A stretch of 64,000 nt of DNA from Limnohabitans sp. Jir72 (lineage in GTDB: Bacteria; Pseudomonadota; Gammaproteobacteria; Burkholderiales; Burkholderiaceae_C), in assembly GCF_003063575.1 (NCBI RefSeq), contig NZ_NESC01000007.1, positions 204,381 through 268,380 of the forward strand, given 5' to 3'. Below, piece by piece: positions 53,856 through 63,829 of this stretch; the first letter of the stretch is position 1; each line of letters begins with the position of its first letter. The notes under the pieces were generated by a model, which worked only from the letters and a program-made list of their open reading frames with translations, was not told the origin of the DNA and searched no databases. A program made the translations under genes and the position numbers.

Positions 53856-54821
53856 ATGAGTTTTTTTTCGCTCCTTTTGGCCTTGGTAATTGAACAAGCT
53901 AGGCCCTTGTTACCGCAAAACCTGATTTATCAGTGGACAGGTCAGTGGCTGGCCTGGGTGGCACGGACCTTTGATGCAGGCATTCGCAACCAAGCTTGGG
54001 TGACTTGGGGCATTGCCATCTTGATCCCGGCCCTTTTGGCCATGCTGATCCATTGGGCATTCGAGTGGGGTCTGGGCTGGCTGTTTGCCGTCATTTGGAA
54101 CGTGGGACTGCTTTACGTGACCTTGGGGTTTCGACAGTTCAGCCATCACTTCACTGCCATCCGTGAAGCCTTGAACGATGGCGATGAAACCAAGGCGCGT
54201 GAGTTGTTGGCCAACTGGCAGCAAGTTCAGGTGGGACAGCTTGCGCGCAGCGAGATCGTGCGACATGCGATTGAGTACTCCATCATTGCCGCCCACCGCC
54301 ATGTGTTTGGTGTGTTCTTCTGGTACGCCATCTTGTCCATCATCGGGCTAGGCCCTGTGGGTGCTGTGGTGTATCGCTTAACCGATTTTGCAAGGCAATA
54401 CTGGCAGCAAGAGAGCAGCGATGGCTCGGTGACCAGCCCTGTACTCCAGGAAGTGGCAGATCGCGCATGGACAGCCATCGACTGGTTGCCCTCGCGGATG
54501 ACCGCCTTGGGCTTTGCGATTGTGGGCAGCTTTGAAGACGCCATGGACGGTTGGCGGAACCATGCGCAAAATTTCCCGGATGACAACGATGGTGTGATCT
54601 TGGCGGCCACGGCGGGAGCCATCAATATCCGTTTGGGGGGTGCGGCCTTGACTACGATCGATGAAGCCCACAACGAAGGCGACTCATCGGGAAGCAGCAG
54701 TACCCCCGGCCGCCTCCCAAATGTGGCGCACTTTGCGCAAGTGGTGGGCCTGGTCTGGCGCACCGTGATCATGTGGCTGGTGCTGGTGGCCTTGCTGACC
54801 ATGGCCAAGCTGGTGGGCTGA
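53856..54821 (+). CDS. CobD/CbiB-like membrane protein
   Basis: 321 residues. MSFFSLLLALVIEQARPL, NWQQVQVGQLARSEIVRHAIEYSIIAAHRHVFGVFFWY and DWLPSRMTALGFAIVGSF match the CobD/CbiB (AmpE-like) membrane family. Cobalamin genes are absent around it, so an adenosylcobinamide-phosphate synthase role is uncertain. 7 nt after the NUDIX stop. Confidence 0.8.
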   Translation: MSFFSLLLALVIEQARPLLPQNLIYQWTGQWLAWVARTFDAGIRNQAWVTWGIAILIPALLAMLIHWAFEWGLGWLFAVIWNVGLLYVTLGFRQFSHHFTAIREALNDGDETKARELLANWQQVQVGQLARSEIVRHAIEYSIIAAHRHVFGVFFWYAILSIIGLGPVGAVVYRLTDFARQYWQQESSDGSVTSPVLQEVADRAWTAIDWLPSRMTALGFAIVGSFEDAMDGWRNHAQNFPDDNDGVILAATAGAINIRLGGAALTTIDEAHNEGDSSGSSSTPGRLPNVAHFAQVVGLVWRTVIMWLVLVALLTMAKLVG

Positions 54822-54833
54822 GCGCCCTCTTGT

Positions 54834-55805
54834 TCACCAGCGCTGCTGGCTCAACTCTTCAAACAACTGCGCATAAATGCGATGGCGGCGGGCGCTGATG
54901 GTGCCTGCGCTGTGTTCGTTCTCGACCTGATCCAGCACAGCGCAACCGGGCTCGTGCAAATGGGTGCAGTTGTAGAACTTGCAGCCGCCCAAATAAGTAC
55001 GCAAGTCAGGCATGCAATCGGCCAGCCGTGTCGGCTCGATGTGGTGCAAGCCAAACTCTTGAAAGCCCGGCGAGTCGATCAGGGCCGTGCGCGCATCGCT
55101 GCGGTCCAAGCTGGGCACCCAATACCAGCGGGTGCTGGTGGTGGTGTGCTTGCCCGAGTTCAGGGCTTGCGAGATCTCGCCGGTCTCGACCTGTGCGTCG
55201 GGCACCAAGCGGTTGATCAAGGTGCTCTTGCCGCTGCCCGAAGGGCCCAGCACCAAGGTGGTGTGGCCCGTCAGGTGTTCGCACAAGGCGGCCACACCAT
55301 CGTCGGCCACGGGTGTGCGTGGGCTCAGGCTGATGGGCATCACGCTATAGCCCATGGCGCGGTAAGGGGCCAAGCGCTCCCAAGCTTGTGCAAACGGCAC
55401 GGCCAAATCGCTTTTGTTGAGCGCAATGACGGGCGTGATGCGTTCGGCTTCGGCGGCCACAAGGGCACGCGAGAGCTGGCTTTCAGAATACTCCGGATCG
55501 GCTGCGATCAGGATCAGCACGCGATCAAGGTTGGCGGCAAAGGACTTGGTGCGGATTTCGTCCTGCCGGTAAAACAGGTTGCGGCGCTCTTGCAATTTTT
55601 CGATGCTGCCTTCATCACCTGCGATTTGCCAAAGCACCTGATCGCCCACCACGACCTGATTTTTCTTGCCACGCGGGTGGCAAATCAGGCGGCGGCCTTC
55701 GGGCGTTTCCACCAGGCAGTGCCGCCCATAAGTGGCCACCACCAGGCCGGGTTCGAGCACGGCCCCATCGGCTTGCGCAGGGCGTTGTTTGTTGAACTTG
55801 CTCAT
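54834..55805 (-). CDS. rsgA: Ribosome small-subunit-dependent GTPase A
   Basis: 323 residues. OB fold; circularly permuted GTPase with NKSDLAV (G4), GPSGSGKSTL (G1) and DSPGFQEF (G3), and the zinc finger CKFYNCTHLHEPGC. RsgA checks 30S maturation. Overlaps phhB by 4 nt. Confidence 0.95.
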   Translation of the reverse strand: MSKFNKQRPAQADGAVLEPGLVVATYGRHCLVETPEGRRLICHPRGKKNQVVVGDQVLWQIAGDEGSIEKLQERRNLFYRQDEIRTKSFAANLDRVLILIAADPEYSESQLSRALVAAEAERITPVIALNKSDLAVPFAQAWERLAPYRAMGYSVMPISLSPRTPVADDGVAALCEHLTGHTTLVLGPSGSGKSTLINRLVPDAQVETGEISQALNSGKHTTTSTRWYWVPSLDRSDARTALIDSPGFQEFGLHHIEPTRLADCMPDLRTYLGGCKFYNCTHLHEPGCAVLDQVENEHSAGTISARRHRIYAQLFEELSQQRW

Positions 55806-56113
55806 GCGGGCAACAAGCCGTCTGTTTGCCGGGCGGCCTCAAAGTCGAGACGGCTCAGGCCTTGCACATCGTGCGTGCACCAGCGGACCACGCAGCGGCG
55901 ATGGTTCAGCACCACTTCCGGGTGGTGGTTGAGCTTTTCGGACAACCAACCGACGCTGTTGACGAACAACAGCGCCTGCGTGTGCAGGGCAAACTCAAAC
56001 GTCTTTTCGATCACCACGGCATCGCCATCGCCTTGCAAACGCCAGCCGGGCACTTGACCCAGCGCCATGACCACTTCGGTGGGCGTGAAGGCGCGCAGCG
56101 CAGCGGTGCTCAT
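55802..56113 (-). CDS. phhB: Pterin-4a-carbinolamine dehydratase
   Basis: 103 residues; KLNHHPEVVLNHRRCVVRWCTHD holds the catalytic His pair. It recycles 4a-hydroxytetrahydrobiopterin or acts as a general pterin dehydratase; no phenylalanine hydroxylase is adjacent. The ATG overlaps the M48 stop, giving an M48-phhB-rsgA operon. Confidence 0.93.
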   Translation of the reverse strand: MSTAALRAFTPTEVVMALGQVPGWRLQGDGDAVVIEKTFEFALHTQALLFVNSVGWLSEKLNHHPEVVLNHRRCVVRWCTHDVQGLSRLDFEAARQTDGLLPA

Positions 56114-57369
56114 GCGGCGCCCATCCGTGCCAGGCGCTCGCTGGCGGGCGGGTGCGAGTAATAAAACTTCACATACAGCGGATCGGGCGTCAGCGTCGAT
56201 GCGTTGTCCTGGTAGAGCTTGAGCAAGGCCGAAGACAGGTCTTGGCCCGGCGTTTGCGATACCGCGTAGGCATCGGCCTCAAACTCTTGCTGGCGCGAGC
56301 GCCATGAAGACACAGGCGCGAAGAACAAAGTGAACACGGGCGTGACCAGCATGAAGAGCACCAGGGCCAAGGCATTGTTGCTGTCCGTCAGGCTGGGCAT
56401 GACGCCCAGACCGGTGTAGAACCAGACTTGCTGCATGAGCCAGCCCAGCAAGGCCAGACCGGCCAGCGTGAGCGCAAAGCTGGTGAGCATCATCTTGAGG
56501 ATGTGTTTGTGCTTGAAGTGGCCCAGCTCGTGCGCGAGCACGGCTTCCATCTCGGAGGGGCTCAGTTGCTTGAGCAGCGTGTCGAAAAACACCACGCGCT
56601 TGCTGGCCCCAAAGCCGGTGAAAAACGCATTGGAATGTGCCGAACGGCGGCTGCCATCCATGACAAAAAAGCCTTTGACCGTGAAGCCTGCACGTTGCAT
56701 CAGCGACTGCACACGGGCTTTGAGCGACTCGTCTTCGAGCGGTGTGAATTTGTTGAACAGCGGCATGATCACATTGGGGGCAATGGCCATGAGGAACAGT
56801 TGCCAGCCCACCAAGGCCAGCCAGGCCCACAGCCACCATAGGCTACCGCCCGCTTGCATGAGCCAGAGCATGAGCCACAGCAAAGGCACGCCCAAAACCA
56901 GACCCAGCAACAGGCCCTTGGCCATGTCGGCCAGCCACAAGGCAGGGGTGATCTTGTTGAAGCCAAAACGCTGCTCGACACCAAAAGTTTGCAAGAGCGA
57001 CAAAGGCAAACCGATCACACCGCCCACCAGGCTGAAGCCCAGCACCAACGCGATTTGCTGCCCGATGCCAGGCCCCATCCAGCCCAGCAGCACTTGGTTC
57101 AGCGCGTCGAGTCCGCCCAGCAAGGTCCAGCCCAACAGCACGGCGGCATCGAGTGCGATGTCCAGTTGCGAGAGCTTGGCTTTGGCCAGGGTGTAATCTG
57201 CGGCCTTGTGGTGATCGGCCAGCGACACGGTGTCGGCATAGGCGGCGGGCACCGCAGCGCGGTGACGCGACACGTGCCGGACTTGCCTCGCATTGAGCCA
57301 GGACTTGAGCGCCACATGCGCCAGCAAAGCCACCACCAGGGTCACGGTCAAAGAAAGAGATGCATTCAT
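56110..57369 (-). CDS. M48 family (Ste24-like) zinc metallopeptidase
   Basis: 419 residues with several membrane helices. LAHELGHFKHKH provides the HExxH zinc site; FEADAYAVSQTPG holds the third ligand Glu. CAAX-prenyl-protease-like enzymes in bacteria act in membrane protein quality control. First gene of a 4-nt-overlap operon with phhB and rsgA. Confidence 0.92.
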   Translation of the reverse strand: MNASLSLTVTLVVALLAHVALKSWLNARQVRHVSRHRAAVPAAYADTVSLADHHKAADYTLAKAKLSQLDIALDAAVLLGWTLLGGLDALNQVLLGWMGPGIGQQIALVLGFSLVGGVIGLPLSLLQTFGVEQRFGFNKITPALWLADMAKGLLLGLVLGVPLLWLMLWLMQAGGSLWWLWAWLALVGWQLFLMAIAPNVIMPLFNKFTPLEDESLKARVQSLMQRAGFTVKGFFVMDGSRRSAHSNAFFTGFGASKRVVFFDTLLKQLSPSEMEAVLAHELGHFKHKHILKMMLTSFALTLAGLALLGWLMQQVWFYTGLGVMPSLTDSNNALALVLFMLVTPVFTLFFAPVSSWRSRQQEFEADAYAVSQTPGQDLSSALLKLYQDNASTLTPDPLYVKFYYSHPPASERLARMGAA

Positions 57370-57437
57370 CCGGCCTATTGTAGGAGCCGGGCCCTGTGCG
57401 CCATGGAAGACCCGCCCGCTTCAGCGACAATCAGCAC

Positions 57438-58025
57438 ATGTCTGAAGTGAACACCTCCACCGCCCCCGAAGTGGCCGAACTGGCCAAATCTGACCAAAAC
57501 CTGGTCTGGATCGATTGCGAAATGACGGGCCTTGACCCCGAAAAAGAACGCTTGCTCGAAATCGCCGTGATCGTGACCGGCCCGCACCTGACGCCCCGCA
57601 TCGAAGGCCCGGTGCTGGTGATCCACCAGAGTGATGAATTGCTGAACAAGATGGACGCCTGGAACAAAGGCACCCACGGCAAGAGCGGTTTGATCGACAA
57701 GGTCAAAGCCTCCGCCACCAGCGAGACCGATGCCGAAGAACAGATCCTCGCCTTCCTGAAAAAATACCTGCCCAAGAGCGCATCGCCCCTGTGCGGCAAC
57801 ACCATCAGCCAGGACCGCCGCTTTCTGGTGAAGTTCATGCCCAAGCTGGAGGCCTTCTTTCACTACCGCAACCTGGACGTGAGCACGCTCAAGGAGTTGT
57901 CACGCCGCTGGAAGCCCGAGGTGTATTCGAGCTTCAATAAGCAGCAAAAGCACACCGCACTGGCCGATGTGCACGAATCCATCGACGAATTGGCGCATTA
58001 CCGGGAGCACTTCATCAAGCTTTGA
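57438..58025 (+). CDS. orn: Oligoribonuclease
   Basis: 195 residues, DEDDh 3'-5' exonuclease: [19 protein letters not shown] (D, E), [11 protein letters not shown] (D), and [14 protein letters not shown] (H, D). It degrades 2-5-mer RNAs and pGpG. Start at 57438 adds ~15 residues before the fold; divergent from the M48 gene. Confidence 0.96.
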   Translation: MSEVNTSTAPEVAELAKSDQNLVWIDCEMTGLDPEKERLLEIAVIVTGPHLTPRIEGPVLVIHQSDELLNKMDAWNKGTHGKSGLIDKVKASATSETDAEEQILAFLKKYLPKSASPLCGNTISQDRRFLVKFMPKLEAFFHYRNLDVSTLKELSRRWKPEVYSSFNKQQKHTALADVHESIDELAHYREHFIKL

Positions 58026-58287
58026 TATTTTTCAGGGAAAACCCTAGCGTTTTTTGAGAATTCGTGCCATAATCGCTGGCTTGCTGCATCCAGTGCAGCA
58101 ATTCATACATCTCCCTTCATGCCTTGACCCACCGATAGGGTCACTCACAGCGGCCAGGCTTCACGCCAAGCGCCTCTCGCGAGCACCGTTTGATGGTTGA
58201 TGTTTTTTCAACCTTGCGGTGCCTACGGCCAAATGCAACAGCTTTTCTGTTTGCGGCCGTTGTTCCGTGCGAGTTTTATATACACAA

Positions 58288-60363
58288 ATGACTGACACTT
58301 TGAACACAGTGCAGGACGACTTGTCGTCTGCCGAAAACACATCCATGGCCACCGAATCGTCTGCCCAGACCGCTTCGACCAACTTGGCCACTGAAATCAT
58401 GGTCGCCGCTGCGGCCGAAATCACCCCCGAAGTGGTGCCCGAAGCCACCGCCGATGAGACCGCCGAAGTTGAAGCCGTCGCCGAGGTGCCCAACGGTTTT
58501 GTTGAGCTGGGCCTGGCCCCCGAGCTGGTGCAAGCCGTGGCCGATCTGGGTTACACCCAACCCACCGCCGTGCAGTTGCGCGCCATTCCCTTGGCTCTGC
58601 CTACCGCTGGTGGCTCCAAAGACGGCAAGTCCAATGGCTACACCGACCTGATGGTCTCCAGCCAGACCGGCAGCGGCAAAACCGCCGCCTTCTTGCTGCC
58701 TGTGCTGCACACCCTGATCCAACAAATGGCCGAACAAGAAGCTGCCGAGCGCGCCGAGTTCGACCAAGCCTGCGCCGACGCCGCCGCCAAGGGCGAACCT
58801 GCCCCCAAGCGTGCCAAGCGCAAAGACCCGACCAACCCACGCAACTTCAAGGCCCCAACACCCGGCGCCCTGATCCTGTGCCCCACACGTGAATTGGCCC
58901 AACAGGTGGCGCAAGACGCCATCGAGCTGGTCAAGCACACACGCGGTCTGCGCGTGGCCAATGTGGTCGGCGGCATTCCTTACCAATTGCAAATCGCCAA
59001 GCTGCAAAACGCCAACTTGGTCGTGGCCACCCCTGGCCGTTTGCTCGACCTGCAGCGCTCCATGCAGATCAAGCTGGACCAAGTGCAGTTTTTGGTGGTG
59101 GACGAAGCCGACCGCATGCTCGACCTGGGCTTCTCGGACGACTTGGCCGATATCAACGACATGACCAGCCAGCGTCGCCAGACCATGATGTTCAGCGCCA
59201 CGTTCGCACCGCGCATTCAACAACTGGCCATGCGCGTGATGCACGACGGTGGTTCTTCGGTCCAGAAAATCCAGATCGACAACCCCCAAGAAAAGCACAA
59301 CAACATCAAGCAGGTGCTGTTCTGGGCCGACAACGCCCAACACAAGCGCCAGATGCTCGACCACTGGTTGCGTGACGCCACGATCGACCAAGCCATCGTG
59401 TTCTCCAGCACCCAAATCGAGTGCGACGGCTTGGCCGCTGACTTGCAGCAAGACGGCTTCTCGGCTGTCGCCCTGCACGGTGCCCTGAGCCAAGGCATGC
59501 GCAACCGCCGCCTGATGGCGCTGCGCAACGGTCAAGTCCAGATTCTGGTCGCCACCGACGTCGCTGCTCGCGGCATCGACGTGCCAACCATCACCCACGT
59601 GTTCAACTTCGGCTTGCCGATGAAGGCCGAGGACTACACCCACCGCATTGGCCGTACAGGCCGCGCAGGCCGCGATGGCTTGGCTGTGACCTTCGCTGAG
59701 ATTCGTGACCGTCGCAAGATTGGTGACATCGAGTCCTACACACGCCAGCCCTTCAAGGCCGAAGTGATTCCAGGCCTTGAGCCCAAAGTGCGCATGCCCG
59801 AAGCCCGCAAGCCCATGGGCCGTGGCGGTGACCGCTTTGGTGGCGAGCGCAATTACGCCAACGCTGGCGGTGGTTTCCGTGGTGGCCGTCCCGCCCCCGG
59901 TGGCCGCGACTTTGGTGGCAACCGTGACCGCGACAATGCTGGCGGTGGTTTCGACAACCGCGCCCCGCGTGGCAATTTCCGCGACGAGCAGCCTCGTTTT
60001 GAGCAGCGCGCTGAGCCCCGCTTTGACCCTCGCAAAGATGGCCGTGCCGATGCACGCTTTGACAACAACCGTGGCGGTGACCGCTTCGAGCAGCGTGCAG
60101 CTGCCCCTGCACACCCTTGGGATCGTGAAAACCGGGGTGCCCCACGTCAGGACGCTCGTGCTGGTGAAGGCCGTCAAGGCGGCCGTTGGGAAGACCGTGG
60201 TGACAGCCGCGGCGCGGCACCTCGCGGCGCAGCTGGCGACAAGTTCGCCCGTGGCCCCAAGCAGTTCGGTGCCGGCAACTTCAAGCCCCATAACGCGGGT
60301 GGCGCAGGTGGCGGTGAAGGCAAACGCGGTGGCACCCGTGTGCTGAAAATCACACGCGGCTAA
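58288..60363 (+). CDS. DEAD-box RNA helicase with Arg/Gly-rich tail
   Basis: 691 residues. Q motif YTQPTAVQL, SQTGSGKT, PTRELAQQ, TPGRLLDL, DEADRMLD, SAT, and HRIGRTGRAGRDG. An insertion at ~150-195 (Lys/Ala/Glu-rich) and a long Gly/Arg/Asp-rich tail from ~500 mark RhlE/DbpA-like relatives. The 5' leader is about 260 nt, often seen for cold-regulated helicases; no thermosensor was identified. Confidence 0.92.
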   Translation: MTDTLNTVQDDLSSAENTSMATESSAQTASTNLATEIMVAAAAEITPEVVPEATADETAEVEAVAEVPNGFVELGLAPELVQAVADLGYTQPTAVQLRAIPLALPTAGGSKDGKSNGYTDLMVSSQTGSGKTAAFLLPVLHTLIQQMAEQEAAERAEFDQACADAAAKGEPAPKRAKRKDPTNPRNFKAPTPGALILCPTRELAQQVAQDAIELVKHTRGLRVANVVGGIPYQLQIAKLQNANLVVATPGRLLDLQRSMQIKLDQVQFLVVDEADRMLDLGFSDDLADINDMTSQRRQTMMFSATFAPRIQQLAMRVMHDGGSSVQKIQIDNPQEKHNNIKQVLFWADNAQHKRQMLDHWLRDATIDQAIVFSSTQIECDGLAADLQQDGFSAVALHGALSQGMRNRRLMALRNGQVQILVATDVAARGIDVPTITHVFNFGLPMKAEDYTHRIGRTGRAGRDGLAVTFAEIRDRRKIGDIESYTRQPFKAEVIPGLEPKVRMPEARKPMGRGGDRFGGERNYANAGGGFRGGRPAPGGRDFGGNRDRDNAGGGFDNRAPRGNFRDEQPRFEQRAEPRFDPRKDGRADARFDNNRGGDRFEQRAAAPAHPWDRENRGAPRQDARAGEGRQGGRWEDRGDSRGAAPRGAAGDKFARGPKQFGAGNFKPHNAGGAGGGEGKRGGTRVLKITRG

Positions 60364-60399
60364 ACACAGCATCAGGGCTTTTGCGGCCCTGCCCTTTCA

Positions 60400-60432
60400 A
60401 AGGCCTTGCCCTCACCGGCAAGGCCTTTTTTC
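60400..60432 (+). terminator. Terminator after the DEAD-box helicase
   Basis: AAGGCCTTGCC/GGCAAGGCCTT stem followed by a T run. Confidence 0.88.
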
Positions 60433-60471
60433 TTGGCACATGTGCCGGGCTGTGTTGAGAATGACGGGCAT

Positions 60472-60506
60472 AAAAAAACCGCCTTGGGCGAACCCGGGCG
60501 GTTTTT
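60472..60506 (-). terminator. Bidirectional terminator after rplS
   Basis: ACCGCC/GGCGGT stem flanked by seven As and five Ts, so it can act on both strands; 18 nt beyond the rplS stop. Confidence 0.85.
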
Positions 60507-60524
60507 GATACCTTGGAAAAGGCT

Positions 60525-60908
60525 TTACGCAGCGGCCACGGGGGCTGCTTTGCGCTGAGGCAATTTTTCCTTGATACGAGCCGACTTGCCGCTGCGGTCA
60601 CGCAGGTAGTACAGCTTGGCGCGGCGAACATCACCACGACGCTTGACTTCGATGCTGGCGATCAAAGGGCTGTAGGTTTGGAACGTACGTTCCACGCCTT
60701 CGCCGCTGGAGATCTTGCGCACTGTGAAGCCGCTGTTGAGACCACGATTGCGCTTGGCAATCACGACGCCTTCGTAAGCCTGAACGCGTTTGCGGGTGCC
60801 TTCAACCACATTCACGCTCACGATCACGGTGTCGCCGGGGGCAAATTCAGGAATCACTTTACCCAGACGGGCAATTTCTTCCTGCTCAAGAGTTTGAATC
60901 AAATTCAT
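60525..60908 (-). CDS. rplS: 50S ribosomal protein L19
   Basis: 127 residues. [25 protein letters not shown] and [19 protein letters not shown] ([15 protein letters not shown]) signatures. Last gene of rpsP-rimM-trmD-rplS; located 120 nt after trmD. Confidence 0.97.
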   Translation of the reverse strand: MNLIQTLEQEEIARLGKVIPEFAPGDTVIVSVNVVEGTRKRVQAYEGVVIAKRNRGLNSGFTVRKISSGEGVERTFQTYSPLIASIEVKRRGDVRRAKLYYLRDRSGKSARIKEKLPQRKAAPVAAA

Positions 60909-61028
60909 TTTTTGAACTCCATCCGATCATGCCTCGCTGCACAAGGGGCGATCTGTGCTGTAAGCGCTGGGCATCATGTGCACAACTGGGGCCAGATCGC
61001 GGCGGGTAGAGGATCGAAAAGCCCCTGA

Positions 61029-61781
61029 TTATAGCTTTTTTTGCAAAAAGGTCTCGTCAAGCCGACTCAAGCGGCCTTCTTGGCGCGCTTGACTGAGCAA
61101 CTCAGGGCGATGCTGCGCTGTCAAGCGCAGGCTTTGCTCACGGCGCCAGCGCTCAATGTGGGCATGGTGGCCCGACATCAACTCGGACGGCACGGCATGG
61201 CCTTGCCAGACCTCAGGGCGGGTGTAATGCGGGCTGTCCAGCAGGCCATCCAGTGCGGGATTGAAGCTGTCGAGCTGGTGGCTGCCTTCGTCGTTCAGCA
61301 CACCTGGCTGCAAGCGGGCGACGGCATCCAACAGCGCCATGGCCGCAATTTCGCCACCCGAAAGCACAAAGTCACCCAAGCTGATTTGCTGGTCCACATG
61401 GTGGTCAATGAACCGCTGGTCCACACCTTCGTAGCGGCCGCACAGCAGCACAGCACCAGCGCTTTGCGACCAGTTGGCCACAGCGTTGTGGTTCAAGGCC
61501 TGCCCGATGGGCGAAAACAGCACCAAGGGCGCTGGCTGCACTTCGTTGCGGTCTGCACGGACAGCGGTCAAGGTTTTGAACAGGGGCTCGGCCAGCATGA
61601 CCATGCCGGGGCCACCACCGAAAGAGCGGTCGTCCACCCGGCGGTAATTGCCTTCGGCGTGGTCGCGCGGGTTCCACAAGCGCACATCGACCAAACCACC
61701 TTCGTAGGCGCGGCGCGTGATGCCGCTGGTGAGCAGCGGCGCAAACAGTTCGGGAAACAGCGTGATGATGTCAAAGCGCAT
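61029..61781 (-). CDS. trmD: tRNA (guanine-37-N1) methyltransferase
   Basis: 250 residues. SPOUT knot: MRFDIITLFPELF, LCGRYEGVDQRF, DFVLSGGE and the QLDSFNPALDGLLDSPHYTRP loop. Makes m1G37 to keep frame. Within the conserved operon. Confidence 0.97.
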   Translation of the reverse strand: MRFDIITLFPELFAPLLTSGITRRAYEGGLVDVRLWNPRDHAEGNYRRVDDRSFGGGPGMVMLAEPLFKTLTAVRADRNEVQPAPLVLFSPIGQALNHNAVANWSQSAGAVLLCGRYEGVDQRFIDHHVDQQISLGDFVLSGGEIAAMALLDAVARLQPGVLNDEGSHQLDSFNPALDGLLDSPHYTRPEVWQGHAVPSELMSGHHAHIERWRREQSLRLTAQHRPELLSQARQEGRLSRLDETFLQKKL

Positions 61782-61810
61782 GGATGTGGCCCTCCACGGC
61801 CGCAGGCCGA

Positions 61811-62437
61811 TCAGTAGTCGGGCTGCCAGTCAACGGTGATGCGTCGGCCTGGCAGATCGACCCCGTCCACAAAAGCGGCGACAAAGGGAATCATGCGCTC
61901 GACAGGTTTGCCGCCTTCGGACTCAGGGGCGGCTTCGATCACCAGCACGGTTTGAGGTCCAGTGGACATGAGATCGCGCACTTCGCCCAAGGCCAGGCCT
62001 TCGCGGTTGACCACTTGAAGACCGATCAGGTCCACCCAGTAGTACTCACCCTCGGCAGCAGACGGAAAGCTCGAACGGGGCACAAAAATGCGGGCGCCTC
62101 GCAAGGCCTCAGCGGCATTGCGGTCGTCGATGTCGTGGGCGGTGGCCACGAGCGTGCTGGAGTGGTCTTTGGACTCTTTGATGCGCAGCAGCAAAGGCTC
62201 GGTCCATGCAGCGGCTTCAGACTTGGCGGCTGCAGCTTCCGTGGGACGCTTGGGTTTCATGGGCCGATCGGGCGGCAACAAAAACCAACGTTTGGAAGAA
62301 AAAAGCGCCTCGGGCGAGGCGCTGTGGGGCAAGACCTTGAACCAGCCTTTGATGCCCCAGGCATCGGCGATGCGCCCGACTTCGATGGCGTCAGCGGGCA
62401 ATACCGCTGTCTCCAAAGGTGGACGCATGGCCGTCAT
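61811..62437 (-). CDS. rimM: 16S rRNA processing protein RimM
   Basis: 208 residues, longer than the E. coli form because of an insertion (~60-80, KPKRPTEAAAAKSEAAAW). GRIADAWGIKGWFKV N-domain and YYWVDLIGLQVVN with C-terminal PRC barrel. 30S assembly factor. Start MTAMRPPLE. Confidence 0.94.
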   Translation of the reverse strand: MTAMRPPLETAVLPADAIEVGRIADAWGIKGWFKVLPHSASPEALFSSKRWFLLPPDRPMKPKRPTEAAAAKSEAAAWTEPLLLRIKESKDHSSTLVATAHDIDDRNAAEALRGARIFVPRSSFPSAAEGEYYWVDLIGLQVVNREGLALGEVRDLMSTGPQTVLVIEAAPESEGGKPVERMIPFVAAFVDGVDLPGRRITVDWQPDY

Positions 62438-62444
62438 CGGCCGA

Positions 62445-62696
62445 TCAGGCTGCGACTTTGCCAGCTTGACGGATCAGGCGTTCCACGGTGGGAGAAGCCT
62501 GGGCACCAACGCTCTTCCAGTAGGTCAGACGGTCTTGAGCAATGCGCAGACCTTCTTCGCCACCACGGGCTGTGGGGTTGTAGAAACCGATGCGCTCCAA
62601 GAAGCGACCATCACGACGCACGCGCTTGTCGGCGACGACGATGTTGAAGAAAGGACGTGCTTTAGAGCCGCCGCGGTTCAGACGAATAACAACCAT
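62445..62696 (-). CDS. rpsP: 30S ribosomal protein S16
   Basis: 83 residues, starts [23 protein letters not shown], with [15 protein letters not shown] and ends KVAA. First gene of the operon; a -10-like TATAAT on the minus strand lies at 62812-62817, but no good -35 was seen. Confidence 0.98.
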   Translation of the reverse strand: MVVIRLNRGGSKARPFFNIVVADKRVRRDGRFLERIGFYNPTARGGEEGLRIAQDRLTYWKSVGAQASPTVERLIRQAGKVAA

Positions 62697-62831
62697 GATT
62701 TATCCTTGGGTGGTTGGGTGACTTCGGAACAAATGCCGAGACACCCGATTTCTTCCAGCGTTTGAGACACGCAACTGGCCACCCGGCCAGTGACACACTG
62801 AAGAGCCCTCAATTATACAACGGGAGCGCAG

Positions 62832-63353
62832 ATGCCCTTGATCCGACCCAGCCGCCAAGAAGACATGGCCGCCATCACGGCCATTTACCAACACCATGTG
62901 CTCACGGGCACAGGCACTTTCGAGATCGATCCCCCGTCTGAAGCCGACATGACTGCCCGGCGTGCAGATGTTTTGAGCAAGGGCCTGCCCTACCTGGTGC
63001 TGGAAGACGCAGGCCAAGTGTTGGGTTTTGCCTATTGCAACTGGTTCAAACCACGCCCGGCTTACCGCTATTCGGCCGAAGACTCTATTTACATGGCGGC
63101 CGGTGTGCAGCAAAAGGGCTTGGGCAAAGCCCTGCTGAGCGAGCTGTGCGCCCAGGCCGAAAGAGCGGGCGTGCGCAAATTCCTGGCCGTGATCGGGGAC
63201 TCGGCCAACGCTGGCTCTGTCGGCGTGCACCGTTCGGTGGGTTTCACGCATGTGGGCACCCTCAAGTCTTGCGGCTGGAAATTTGACCGCTGGCTGGATG
63301 TGGTGATGATGGAAAGGCCTTTGGGCAAGGGCGACAGCACCGCTCCGCAATAA
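62832..63353 (+). CDS. GNAT N-acetyltransferase (phosphinothricin acetyltransferase-like)
   Basis: 173 residues. IRPSRQEDMAAITAIYQHHVLTG start, acetyl-CoA loop VQQKGLGKALL and IGDSANAGSVGVHRSVGFTHVG, YxxxxGFxxVG-like. Relatives acetylate phosphinothricin or methionine sulfoximine; substrate here unknown. Divergent from rpsP. Confidence 0.86.
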   Translation: MPLIRPSRQEDMAAITAIYQHHVLTGTGTFEIDPPSEADMTARRADVLSKGLPYLVLEDAGQVLGFAYCNWFKPRPAYRYSAEDSIYMAAGVQQKGLGKALLSELCAQAERAGVRKFLAVIGDSANAGSVGVHRSVGFTHVGTLKSCGWKFDRWLDVVMMERPLGKGDSTAPQ

Positions 63354-63361
63354 TCACCCCC

Positions 63362-63808
63362 ATGAAAAACAAAACTCTGGCCACATGGCTCACTTTTTGG
63401 GGCGGACCGCTCGGCTTGCACCGCTTCTACCTCAAAGGCTTTGGCGACATATTGGGCTGGCTCTTGCCCGTGCCGACAGCGATAGGGATTTATGGCATCC
63501 AAAGGGCCCAGGCTTTTGGCCTGGACGATCAACTGAGCTGGGTGCTGATTCCCTTTTTGGGCTTCACCATTGCAGTTTGCGCACTCACGGCCATCGTCTA
63601 CGGCCTGATGCCTGCGGAAAAATGGAACGCCAAATTCAATCCGCAAGGCGCTGCCGATGATGTCGCCGGACAAACCAACTGGCTCACGGTCTTTGGGCTT
63701 GCCACGTCTTTGCTGATCGGCACTGCGATCTTGATGTCCAGTCTGGCTTTCAGCTTTCAGATGTACTTTGAATACCAGATTGAACAAGCCAAGTTGATCA
63801 GCCAGTGA
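63362..63808 (+). CDS. TM2-like small membrane protein
   Basis: 148 residues. MKNKTLATWLTFWGGPLGLHRFYLKGFGDILGW resembles the TM2/NINE motif (GxxGxHRFYLG), with three to four hydrophobic segments. Function unknown. Starts 8 nt after the GNAT stop. Confidence 0.75.
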   Translation: MKNKTLATWLTFWGGPLGLHRFYLKGFGDILGWLLPVPTAIGIYGIQRAQAFGLDDQLSWVLIPFLGFTIAVCALTAIVYGLMPAEKWNAKFNPQGAADDVAGQTNWLTVFGLATSLLIGTAILMSSLAFSFQMYFEYQIEQAKLISQ

Positions 63809-63829
63809 CCCACAAAAAAGCCGGACAAA

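Noticed and set aside
58045..58073. Promoter for the DEAD-box helicase (CATAAT)
   Set aside because: The -35 region TAGCGT matches poorly; the long leader was noted but no promoter was annotated.
58276..60372. 698-codon minus-strand frame opposite the DEAD-box helicase
   Set aside because: Low-complexity Ala/Thr/Val/Gly/His translation without motifs; the plus strand has every helicase motif.
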